This document shows positions 10,501 through 19,681 of a DNA stretch of 64,000 nucleotides, piece by piece. Made by a program: the position numbers and the translations under genes. Source of the DNA: Chlorokybus atmophyticus (taxonomy: Eukaryota; Streptophyta; Chlorokybophyceae; Chlorokybales; Chlorokybaceae); NCBI GenBank assembly GCA_009103225.1, contig RHPI01002533.1:7793-71792 (forward strand), written 5' to 3'. Position 1 is the first letter of the stretch. Each line of letters starts with the position of its first letter. The notes under the pieces were generated by a model, which saw only the letters and a program-made list of their open reading frames with translations, searched no databases and had not been told where the DNA came from.

Positions 10501-13500
10501 TTGTTGCGTCTGTGTTATTCGTGTATCTCATATGTACGTGGGATGCACATGCAGATACAAGGAAGAGGAAATCTTAGGCAGAGCAGATGGCATTCAGGTG
10601 AAGCTGTTCCACCCGCATTTCTACACCAAGATCGTGCGCTGCCATAGACAAAATGACTGGCACACGAGCAATCACATGATAGACAGGTGGGAGAGTGATC
10701 CGTTTGCCAAGGACTTGATGGGAGTGATTGTCAACCCAGACACGCGGTGAGAATAAGCGCCAAGAATATCTTGCTGAATGAAATGATGGCTGCTGTATTT
10801 GCAAACTGGAATTATTTTGATTGTTCACAGGACTCACTGGAGTCTGCTGCTTGTGTGCAATCCTGGAGGCCAACTTGGAAGTGACACGCCGCCTTTACTC
10901 GTCCATCTCGACTCCCTTGGCCTGCATCGCATGTTGAGAGTATCCCTACATACGATCAGCATCGACCCTCCACACAGAAGTAGAAGGTCGTAAGGACGAG
11001 CACTAGGTCCGGACTTAGCAAGATGGCATCGTCGGACCGGACTCCGGACTCCAGGCAGGAGCCTTACTAACTGCTTCGTATCTCCGCGTATACTTACTCA
11101 TGTTAGACGTGTAAGAGCTTGTTGGAAAGCTCTAGTTGTAAGGAAGACAACGCAGCTTAGAGCGCGTCAAAAGGCTGAGTATAGCTTACGCAGTGCTTGC
11201 AAACGTAGACGTGTGTGAAACTAGCTGGTATAAGAACCAGCGGACAACTTGTAATAGATGAATGTGATGTGACTTGTGTATGCTCTGGTGGCGGTAGCTC
11301 TGTCCGTGTGTATCCATGCTTGCCTCAGCTACATGTGCATGCTAGTCCTTCAACAGGTTATGGGCCCACACTACGCTTGAGGAGTGTGAGACTAGCTTGT
11401 GTGCATAGTAGTTCTACACTACGGTAGCTTGTTGGTAGCAGAGCCTTGGGTGTCAACTGCAAGAAAGGCAGGCTCGACAAAGATGGAGGCGACCTACGAC
11501 AAGGGGCAGATTGCAAAGCTGGACACCGACAACTACAACACATGGTGCGTGGAGATGAAGGCCTTGCTCATCCACAAGAAGGTGTGGAAGTACGTTGATC
11601 CGAAGGCACCACCACCAACACCAGGAGCGAACACTGTGTGGTCAGAGCATTCAGCAGAAGCACACTCTTTGCTTGTGTTGAACAGCAAACCGCATCACTT
11701 TCCCATGCTCACTGCATGTGAAGATGGTAGACAAGCTTGGGAAAAGCTATCAGCCGTTTTCAGAGCCAAGAACAATGCCAGAAAGTTGCATCTACGCAAG
11801 CAGCTCAGCGCACTCAGGAAGGAGGCAGCAGAACCCATCACAAAGTATGTTGCGCGCGCGAGAGAGCTGTGGGCGGACCTCATCAACGTCGGCCACAACA
11901 TGGGGGAGACGGAGGTAGTGCTGGCCATTGTTGCAGGGCTACCAGCAGAGTACGAGGTCGTCGCAACCCTGCTGGAGACGTCATCATCGGAGTTGACGTT
12001 GGACGATGTGCTACCGAAGCTGCTCACCGTGGAGCAGAGGGTTGTGAAGAAGGACGAGCAAGCGGATGCCGTCGCCTTCTACACCGGCAAGCACGCAAAG
12101 AAGAGCAACCATGAAGAGAAGTACAAGGGCAACAAGCCAGGCAATCCTCGTCACAAAGACCTCACATGCCACTGGTGTGGTTGGAAGGGGCACATTGTGA
12201 AGGACTGTAGGAAGAAACAACAGGGGCAACCTAGAGCAAGCACCAGCAACAGCGGCAACGAGCACCAACACAAGGAGAAACATGTCGCCTTCACTGCATC
12301 CAGTTCGAGGGCGGGCACAGCTTTCTGGGTGGTGGACTCTGGCTGCGATCGTCATCTCACACCAAACAAGGAGGTGATGGAGGGCTACAGGAAGCTGACG
12401 TCCACAATCAAGGTGGCGGGCTTCGGTGGCGAAGTACTGGTGGCTGAGGGAGTTGGCAACGTACGACTCCAGTGCAAGGTTGGTAACACACTACGCGAGG
12501 TGTTGTTACGCAACGTCCTGCATGTTCCTAAGGCTATTGCGAGTCTATTCTCTGTGAGGGTTGCGGAGCGCTTAGGCGCGGAGATCCTATTTCGGAAGGG
12601 TGGCTGCTCAGTCATCCTTGATGGGGTCGTGCACATGGTTGGAATCGCTGATCCGGGAGGGCTCTACCACGTGGAGCAGCCTCAAGACAGAGACATTCAA
12701 GCCATGGTGGTGAAGGACAAGGAGTCGCCAACATTGTGGCATCGAAGGTTCGGGCATCTCAGCTACGTCAACCTCACTCGCCTTGTCGCTGAGAAGATGG
12801 TCAAGGGCATCCATCTCAGCACAGAAGAACTCAAGACAGCATCAGGTGCACTTTGTGAACCATGCCTGGTTGCAAAGCAGCATGCTATGCCATTCCCATC
12901 ATCCTCTTCTAGCAGTCAGCATCCTTGCGAGCTTGTGCACATGGATGTCTGTGGCCCTATGCGCATTGTGGCGAAGGGAGGGGCCAGGTACTTTGCTACA
13001 TTCCTCGACGACTACAGCAAGCTGTCCATCATCTTTCCATTGACGCTCAAGTCAGAAGTTGCTGGAGCTGTGCGCACAGTTGTGGCCTTGTTGGAGACCC
13101 AGTCTGGCAACAAGATGAAGGCAATGAGGAGTGATCGAGGAGGGGAGTACATCAACAAGGAGTTGAAGGAGTTCTTCGCCAGCAAGGGCATACGCCACGA
13201 GACAACGGCACCCTACACCCCGCAGCAGAATGGAGCAGCTGAACGCCTCAACAGGACACTCTTGGAGCGTGTTCGAGCCATGCTCAACGACACAAAGATG
13301 GAAGACAGTTTGTGGAAGGAGGCGGTACTCACTGCCAACTACATCCGCAACAGGTCTCCGGTGAGCTCAGAGCAGAAGACTCCGTGGGAGCACTTCTATG
13401 GAGCCACACCAGATGTGAGTGGTATGCGTGTGTTTGGATGCACGGCATATGCACTAGTGCCTAAACAGCTCAGGCACAAGCTGGAGCCGGTCAGCAAGAA

Positions 13501-16406
13501 GGGCATCTTCGTTGGCTATGAACCGGGTTCCAAGGCTTACAGGATCTTGCTCGAGGACACTCAGAAGATCATCGTGAGCAGAGAGGTGGTTTTCCACGAG
13601 GGATTATCACAACCAGAAGCAGGCTTCTTTCCTGAAGATGAAGCACAGCCGGAGCATCCTGAAACAGTGGAGGCTACAGGCAAGGCCATCATCGACGATA
13701 AGGGTGAGCAGGACTCCACTGTAGCAGACAAGCAGTCGCACCTGCAGCAGGAGCACGCAGCTCGGAGATACCCAGTGAGGGAGAGAAAGGCACCTGACTT
13801 CCTACACAAGGCACACGTCGCCAGTGTGCAGAATGAGGAGCCAAGCACCTACGAGGAGGCATTGTTAGCACCAGATGCGGAGCAATGGCAGCGTGCTATG
13901 GACGAGGAGATTGCGTCACTCCATGCCAACAACACTTGGTCACTGGAGCAGTTACCGCAAGGAGTGAAGACCATTCCAGTGAAATGGGTCTTCAAGGTGA
14001 AGCGTGATGGTCAGGGCAACATTGAGCGCTACAAGGCAAGACTGGTGGCAAAGGGCTTCTTGCAGCAGGAAGGTGTGGACTTCAACGAAGTGTTTGCACC
14101 TGCAAGTAAGCATACCACCTTCCGTGCACTGCTAGCTATGGTTGCTGCTGAAGACCTAGAGCTGCATCACCTGGATGTGAAGACTGCCTTCCTCTACGGA
14201 GAGCTGGAGGAGGAGATCTTCATCGAGCAACCACCTGGATATGAAGAAGGGGAGAGAGGCACAGCGTGCAAGCTGATCAAGGCACTGTACGGGCTGCGAC
14301 AGGCACCGCGTATGTGGCACATCAAGCTCACCAAGGAGCTGGAGGCACTTGGCTTCACCGCATCCTCTGCAGACCCTGGGCTCTTCATCCATGCAGACAA
14401 CAAGGTCTGGCTGCTCGTGTATGTTGATGATATCATCATCACCGCCAGGCAGGTGCACCACCTGCAGGAGACGAAACTTGCTCTACAGCAAGCATTCTCA
14501 GTTCGTGATCTTGGAGAGGCCAAGTGGTTCCTTGGCATGGTGATTGAGCGCGACAGGGCGGCTCGCACAATCAAGATCAGTCAGGAGCAGATGGTGAGAA
14601 GACTCGTCACCAAGTTTGGGCTCACTGAAGCGAAGACCAAGACCACACCGTTGGCACTTGGCACTGCCCTCATCAAGGCAAAGGATGAGGAGGTACTCGA
14701 CAAGGCTCAGTATCCATATGGTGAGCTGGTAGGCAGCATGCTCTATCTGGCAGTGTGCACACGTCCCGATGTTGCACATGCTGTGGGAGTACTTGCTCGC
14801 TACATGTCTGCACCGAGCATGGAGCACTGGAGAGCAGCAAAGGGAGTACTACGCTATGTTGCTGGGAGCGCAACAGTTGGCATCAAGTTTGGGAGCGGGA
14901 GCACTGAGTTGGAGGGCTACTGCGACTCGGACTTTGCTGGTGACCTCAACAGCAGGAGGTCCACTACAGGCTACGTCTTCAAGCTGAACGGAGGCGTGGT
15001 GAGCTGGAACAGCAGGCTGCAGCCAACAACAGCAGCATCTACATCAGAGGCTGAGTACATGGCAGCGGCAGCAGCAGTGAAGGAGGCACTCTGGCTTCGC
15101 AAGCTCATGGCAGACTTGGAGCACCCCATGGCGTGCATCGTCATCAACTGTGACAACCAAGGAGCCATCAAGTTGTTGAAGCACCCTATCGCCTCGGCAA
15201 GGACGAAGCACATTGATGTCATGCATCACTTTGTGCGTGACAGAGTCACAAGGAAGGAGGTGGAGTTCCAGTACTGCAACACCGAGGGCATGCTGGCGGA
15301 CTTCATGACAAAGCCATTGTCACCACTCAAGTTCAAGACTTGTTGTGCAGGACTTGGCATCTGTGTTTGACTACAGGAGCAAGCGTTGGAGGTCAAGCTG
15401 CTCGCGTGGGAGTGTTGAGAGTCATTCCTACATACGATCAGCATCGACCCTCCACACAGGAGTAGAAGGTCGTGCGAAGGATGAGCACTAGGTCCGGACT
15501 TAGCAAGATGGCGTCGTCGGACCAGACTCCGGACTCCAGACTGGAGCCTTACTAACTGCTTCATATCTCCGCGTATACTTACTCATATTAGACGTGTAAG
15601 AGCTTGTTGGAAAGCTCTAGTTGTAAGGAAGACAACGCAGCTTAGAGCGCGTCAAAAGGCTGAGTGAAGCTTACGCAGTGCTTGCAAACGTAGACGTGTG
15701 TGAAACTGGCTGGTATAAGAACCAGCGGACAACTTGTAATAGATGAATGTGATGTGACTTGTGTATGCTCTGGTGGCGGTAGCTCTGTCCGTGTGTATCC
15801 ATGCTTGCCTCAGCTACATGTGCATGCTAGTCCTTCAACATCGCAACGTTGATGGACCTATGCGCGCTTACCTTGACTACATGTGGGGCAGAAAGCATGG
15901 AAGTGACTCACAACGACGCTTCTCTCCCGAAAGCGTACAGCTTCTTGTACCACAGATAGCACACGTTGCATTGCACTAGTGATGAGTTTGCATGCATTCT
16001 GTCACAAGCACTGATTGGATGCATGCACATGCATTTGGTTTGCAAGCATTGACACATGTTTGTGCAGGTCCCTCAGCAGAAGGATGGAGTTGCGTGCGGG
16101 TTGTTTGTCATGCTTTATCTTGACAAGTTTGTAGATGGGGTACAAGCTGGTCCAATTGACCCAAACGCACGGATATTTCAACAGGTACAGTTCATGCATG
16201 TGCACTGCAATGTTTACAAGTGGAAGGTGCTTCAATGGCACTGTCGTGTAGGCCGACACGTGCTTAGTAACCACATGTTATTGCTGTGTGGTTGTGTGCA
16301 GATGCAAAGGAGTTGGTTTCATCCTCAAGTGGCAGACAGGTTGAGAAGACGATTGCGAACACTCATGGACAGTATGTTAGCACAGCAAAGACATGAGTTG
16401 AGCTAG
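4532..16406 (+). CDS. CACTA/EnSpm Tnp2-type transposase with PHD finger and Ulp1 protease (24 exons, split by Copia)
   Basis: Exons: 4532-4751, 4825-4953, 5041-5485, 5552-5718, 5796-5969, 6267-6383, 6465-6635, 6737-6817, 6937-7153, 7227-7497, 7572-7731, 7815-7987, 8058-8269, 8353-8568, 8653-9139, 9244-9354, 9454-9533, 9609-9791, 9885-10147, 10221-10491, 10555-10746, 10831-10931 continued at 15846-15946, 16068-16184, 16302-16406. They sum to 1588 codons in one frame. Order: an N-terminal Cys/His finger (CFCRDCKG...HNHIRRAEYH); a Transposase_21 core (FIDGMSPFKD, LNLPIAKMH, VIPGPKQPENL, GHRRYLPDDHPYR); a DUF4218-like block (LLGHLPEQCMWLGP...RQHVEASI); a DUF4216-like block; a PHD finger (YCFVCKDGG...CWKSYHAHC) with a further Cys-rich part; and a C48 protease with His in THWSLL, Asp in HLDSL, Gln in VPQQKDG and Cys in VACGLF. 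One intron (8270-8352) is GC-AG. Family assignment is firm; that all exons form one protein is inferred from phase. The start at 4532 is chosen because no earlier exon fits in frame. Confidence 0.8.
6024..6266. repeat. Intronic minisatellite, about four ~60-bp units
   Basis: Within the intron 5970-6266, a unit of the type GCTGGGGCGGTATGTAAGAC followed by CTC(A/G)GTGTCC and a GT-rich spacer is repeated four times with drift. The last copy runs into the 3' splice site. Confidence 0.6.
10932..11355 (+). repeat. Copia-A 5' LTR
   Basis: 424 bp, TGTTGA...TCAACA. A TATAAG box lies at 11229-11234. It carries variants not shared by the element's own 3' LTR (for example near 10942, 10994 and 11034). 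Confidence 0.9.
11356..11369 (+). promoter_or_regulatory. Copia-A primer binding site complementary to initiator tRNA-Met anticodon arm
   Basis: GGTTATGGGCCCAC directly follows the 5' LTR. It is complementary to GTGGGCCCATAACC, the anticodon stem-loop of plant-type initiator tRNA-Met, rather than to a tRNA 3' CCA end. Drosophila copia is known to prime from a cleaved half of the same tRNA. The match relies on my recollection of the conserved tRNA sequence. Confidence 0.7.
11483..15370 (+). CDS. Copia Gag-Pol polyprotein, intact
   Basis: 1295 codons without a break. I take the ATG at 11483 (MEATYDKGQIAKLD) rather than an earlier in-frame one, because Copia Gag proteins begin with this KLDxxNYxxW motif. 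Order: UBN2-type Gag; CCHC knuckle CHWCGWKGHIVKDC; aspartic protease VVDSGCDRHLT; GAG-pre-integrase/HHCC (HRRFGHL...CEPC); integrase core with Asp in HMDVCGPM, Asp in RSDRGGEY and Glu in GAAERLNRT; reverse transcriptase with LDVKTAFLYGEL and the catalytic YVDDII; RNase H with GYCDSDFAGD and DNQGAIKL. All catalytic residues I can check are present, so the element may be competent. Confidence 0.95.
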   Translation: MEATYDKGQIAKLDTDNYNTWCVEMKALLIHKKVWKYVDPKAPPPTPGANTVWSEHSAEAHSLLVLNSKPHHFPMLTACEDGRQAWEKLSAVFRAKNNARKLHLRKQLSALRKEAAEPITKYVARARELWADLINVGHNMGETEVVLAIVAGLPAEYEVVATLLETSSSELTLDDVLPKLLTVEQRVVKKDEQADAVAFYTGKHAKKSNHEEKYKGNKPGNPRHKDLTCHWCGWKGHIVKDCRKKQQGQPRASTSNSGNEHQHKEKHVAFTASSSRAGTAFWVVDSGCDRHLTPNKEVMEGYRKLTSTIKVAGFGGEVLVAEGVGNVRLQCKVGNTLREVLLRNVLHVPKAIASLFSVRVAERLGAEILFRKGGCSVILDGVVHMVGIADPGGLYHVEQPQDRDIQAMVVKDKESPTLWHRRFGHLSYVNLTRLVAEKMVKGIHLSTEELKTASGALCEPCLVAKQHAMPFPSSSSSSQHPCELVHMDVCGPMRIVAKGGARYFATFLDDYSKLSIIFPLTLKSEVAGAVRTVVALLETQSGNKMKAMRSDRGGEYINKELKEFFASKGIRHETTAPYTPQQNGAAERLNRTLLERVRAMLNDTKMEDSLWKEAVLTANYIRNRSPVSSEQKTPWEHFYGATPDVSGMRVFGCTAYALVPKQLRHKLEPVSKKGIFVGYEPGSKAYRILLEDTQKIIVSREVVFHEGLSQPEAGFFPEDEAQPEHPETVEATGKAIIDDKGEQDSTVADKQSHLQQEHAARRYPVRERKAPDFLHKAHVASVQNEEPSTYEEALLAPDAEQWQRAMDEEIASLHANNTWSLEQLPQGVKTIPVKWVFKVKRDGQGNIERYKARLVAKGFLQQEGVDFNEVFAPASKHTTFRALLAMVAAEDLELHHLDVKTAFLYGELEEEIFIEQPPGYEEGERGTACKLIKALYGLRQAPRMWHIKLTKELEALGFTASSADPGLFIHADNKVWLLVYVDDIIITARQVHHLQETKLALQQAFSVRDLGEAKWFLGMVIERDRAARTIKISQEQMVRRLVTKFGLTEAKTKTTPLALGTALIKAKDEEVLDKAQYPYGELVGSMLYLAVCTRPDVAHAVGVLARYMSAPSMEHWRAAKGVLRYVAGSATVGIKFGSGSTELEGYCDSDFAGDLNSRRSTTGYVFKLNGGVVSWNSRLQPTTAASTSEAEYMAAAAAVKEALWLRKLMADLEHPMACIVINCDNQGAIKLLKHPIASARTKHIDVMHHFVRDRVTRKEVEFQYCNTEGMLADFMTKPLSPLKFKTCCAGLGICV
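15413..15840 (+). repeat. Copia-A 3' LTR
   Basis: 428 bp. At nearly every site where it differs from its own 5' LTR, it agrees with the LTR of copy B at 19266-19681. Confidence 0.9.
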
Positions 16407-17206
16407 TAGTAGCAGGTGGTGTGTAGCATAGCAATGCTGTAGTCCATATCAGAGCTGTCCCCCACCATCAACTCAAACCAGCTGTGTAGAATTGCTGAGC
16501 AACTCTGGCTTTGACATATACTAGACTGTATATTAGAATTAGCAGTGCAATCTACTTGGTTTTCAATCACATTCGAGACTTGGCCAAAATGAGAGTATAT
16601 GTTTATTCGTGTGGGGTTGAATATTCGCTCACCGCTAGGAGTTAGTGCAAAACGTATTGCTTGGTTTTGGAATGGTGTTGAAAATTCACTAAAAGCTAGG
16701 ACTTAGTGTGAATCGTGTTGCGTAGTTTCAGATTGGTGTTGAACGTTCACTCACATCTGTGGCATGAAACTGATGAAGGTTATGAATATACATGTGTGAC
16801 AAGCTGATCAACTGATTATTCATGGGCAGTTGGGACTTAGTGAGTTTAAGCTGTCTGTTATAGCCACAAGTCTATGCCCCTTCATGAATGTTCAGGCAAT
16901 GTATAGCTGAATATTTAGCAGAGCACATGCTGTGTCCATTCACAATTGCATGCCCTTGAACATTCAATCGATTTCAACTGAATATACGAGGTATATGGGT
17001 TTTGAAAGGTGGCATTGATTTATCGTGTGGATATTCACGCGATTTATAGGTGAATGTCGCGATTTCGTTTTGGCAGAGATTGCACAGAATGTACGAAAAC
17101 ACTTGAATATTCACTCGATAAAAAGCTGAAACGGTAAATCAAACGAATATTCAAGGCGTTTGCCGTGAATTTTCATAAATTCGGGGGTCTCATAATTACC
17201 GGTGAT
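16407..17206. repeat. AT-rich subterminal-type repeats 3' of the CACTA gene
   Basis: After the transposase stop, a 61-bp unit beginning GTTGAATATTCGCTCA is repeated about 2.4 times from 16617. The core palindrome GAATATTC or near variants then recur to 17150 (16619, 16909, 16961, 17034, 17105, 17143). Clustered short motifs next to the ends are typical of CACTA elements, where the element's own DNA-binding protein docks. The outer end is lost where Copia-B begins at 17207, so no terminal inverted repeat can be shown. Confidence 0.5.
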
Positions 17207-19223
17207 AGGTCTCCGGTGAGCTCAGAGCAGAAGACTCCGTCGGAGCACTTTTATGGAGCCACACCAGATGTGAGTGGTATGCGTGTGTTTGGATGCACGG
17301 CATATGCACTAGTGCCCAAACAGCTCAGGCACAAGCTGGAGCCGGTCAGCAAGAAGGGCATCTTTTGTTGGCTATGCACCGGGTTCCAAGGCTTACAGGA
17401 TCTTGCTCGAGGACACTCAGAAGATCATCGTAGCAGAGAGGTGGTTTTCCATGAGGGATTATCACAACCAGAAGCAGGCTTCTTTCCGGGAGATGACGAT
17501 GAAGTACAGCCACAGGAGCATCCTAAGACAGTGGAGGCTGAGGGCGAGGCAGTCATCAACAACAAGGGTGAGCGAGACTCAGTTGTAGCAGGCCAGAAGA
17601 AGTCGCACCTGCAGCAGGAGATACCGAATGAGGGAGAGAAAGGCACCTGACTTCTTACACAAGGCACACGTCGCTAGTGTGCACAATAAGGAGCCAAACA
17701 CCTACGAGGAGGCATTGTTAGCACCAGATGCGGAGCAATGGCAGCGTGCTATGAACGAGGAGATTGCGTCACTCCATGCCAACAACATTTGGTCATTGGA
17801 GCAGTTACCGCAAGGAGTGAAGACCATTCCACATAAATGGGTCTTTAAGGTGAAGCGTGATGGTCAGGGCAACATTGAGCGCTACAAGGCAAGACTGGTG
17901 GCAAAGGGCTTCTTGCAGCAGGAAGGTGTGAACTTCAACGAAGTGTTTGCACCTGCAAGTAAGCATACCACCTTCCGTGCACTGCTAGCTATAGTTGCTG
18001 CTGAAGACTTAAAGCTGCATCACCTGGATGTGAAGACTGCCTTCCTCTACGGAGAGCTGGAGGAGGAGATCTTCATCGAGCAACCACCTGGATATGAAGA
18101 AGGGGAGAGAGGCACAGCGTGCAAGCTGATCAAGGCATTGTATGGGCTGCGACAGGCACCGCGTATGTGGCACATCAAGCTCACCAAGGAGCTGGAGGCA
18201 CTTGGCTTCACTGCATCCTCTGCAGACCCAAGGCTCTTCATCCATGCAGACAACAAGGTCTGGCTGCTCATATATGTTGATGATATCATCATCACCGCAA
18301 GGCAGGTGCACCACCTGCAGGAAACGAAACTTGCTCTACAGCAAGCATTCTCAGTTCGTGATCTTGGAGAGGCCAAGTGGTTCCTTGGCATGGTAATGGA
18401 GCGCGACAGGGCTGCACGCACATTCAAGATCAGTCAGGAGCAGATGGTGAGAAGACTTGTCACCAAGTTTGGGCTCACTGAAGCGAAGACCAAGACCACA
18501 CCGTTGGCACTGGGCACTGCCCTTATCAAGGCAAAGGATGAGGAGGTACTCGACAAGGCTCAGTATCCATATGGTGAGCTGGTATGCAGCATACTCTATC
18601 TGGCAGTGTGTACACGTCCCGATGTTGCACATGCTGTGGGAGTACTTGCTCGCTACATGTCTGCACCGAGCATGGAGCACTGGAGAGCAGCAAAGGGAGT
18701 ACTACGCTATGTTGCTGGGAGCGCAACAGTTGGCATCAAGTTTGGGAGCCGGAGCATTGAGTTGGAGGGCTACTGCGACTCGGACTTTGCTGGTGACCTC
18801 AACAGCATGAGGTCCACTACAGGCTACGTCTTCAAGCTGAACAGAGGCGTGGTGCGCTGGAATAGCAGGCTGCAGCCAACAACAGCAGCATCTACATCAG
18901 AGGCTGAGTACATGGCAGCGGCAGCAGCAGTGAAGGAGGCACTCTGGCTTCAAAAGCTCATGGCAGACTTGGAGCACCCCATGGCGTGCATCGTCATCAG
19001 CTGTGACAACCAAGGAGCGATCAAGCTGTTGAAGCACCCTATCGCCTCGGCAAGGACAAAGCACATTGATGTCATGCATCACTTTGTGCGTGACAGAGTC
19101 ACAAGGAAGGAGGTGGAGTTCCGGTACTGCAACAATGAGGGCATGCTGGCGGACTTCATGACAAAGCCATTGTCACCGCTCAAGTTCAAGACTTGTTGCG
19201 CAGGACTTGGCATCTGTGTTTGA
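17207..19223 (+). pseudogene. Copia-B pol remnant
   Basis: Relative to copy A there is a one-base insertion near 17365, a compensating deletion near 17432 and a deletion near 17625. After these the frame stays open from 17628 to 19223 (531 codons), covering RT and RNase H with YVDDII intact. It lacks Gag, protease and the integrase catalytic triad, so it is a dead fragment. Confidence 0.9.
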
Positions 19224-19265
19224 CTACGGGAGCAAGCGTTGGAGGTCAAGCTGCTCGCGTGGGAG

Positions 19266-19681
19266 TGTTGAGAGTCATTCCTACATACGATCAGCATCGA
19301 CCCTCCACACAGGAGTAGAAGGTCGTGCGAAGGATGAGCACTAGGTCCGGACTTAGCAAGATGGCGTCGTCGGACCAGACTCCGGACTCCAGACTGGAGC
19401 CTTACTAACTGCTTCATATCTCCGCGTATACTTACTCATATTAGGCGTGTAAGAGCTTGTTGAAAAGCTCTGGTTGTAAGGAAGACAACACAACTTATAG
19501 CGCGTCAAAAAGCTGAGTGAAGCTTACGCAGTGCTTGCAAACGTAGACGTGTGTGTAACTGGCTGGTATAAGAACCAGCGGACAACTTGTAATAGATGAA
19601 TGTGATGTGTCTTGTGTATGCTCTGNTGTCTCTGTGTGTCCATGCTTGCCTCAGCTACATGTGCATGCTAGTCCTTCAACA
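19266..19681 (+). repeat. Copia-B 3' LTR
   Basis: Starts TGTTGAGAG after a GTGGGAG purine run and ends TCAACA. It abuts Gypsy-1a Gag coding directly, with the terminal A forming part of the Gag ATG. An N lies at 19626. Confidence 0.85.

Larger units (their letters stand above)
10932..15840 (+). mobile_element. Full-length Copia (Ty1-type) LTR retrotransposon, copy A
   Basis: The two LTRs lie at 10932-11355 and 15413-15840 (TGTTGA...TCAACA ends). The element is flanked by a 5-bp target duplication TCGCA (10927-10931 and 15841-15845). An intact gag-pol ORF lies between. A G-rich polypurine stretch (GCGTGGGAG) abuts the 3' LTR. It sits inside the protease exon of the CACTA gene, and removing it with one TSD copy restores that frame. 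The LTRs differ at roughly 15 positions, so the insertion is not brand new. Confidence 0.95.
17207..19681 (+). mobile_element. 5'-truncated Copia, copy B
   Basis: Homology to copy A begins abruptly at 17207 (equivalent to ~13352, in the integrase) and continues through RT, RNase H and one 3' LTR (19266-19681). The 5' LTR, gag, protease and integrase core are absent. A single undetermined base at 19626 and a ~20-bp loss mark the LTR near its end. Confidence 0.9.

Noticed and set aside
14156-14574. Minus-strand ORFs inside Copia pol (repeated at 18009-18427)
   Set aside because: Antisense shadows of conserved RT coding, present in both copies only because RT is.
1-17206. Whole 1-17.2 kb region as one CACTA element including the Gag-like ORF
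   Set aside because: No terminal inverted repeat or target duplication can be seen at either end, so only the divergent gene pair is proposed as a unit.
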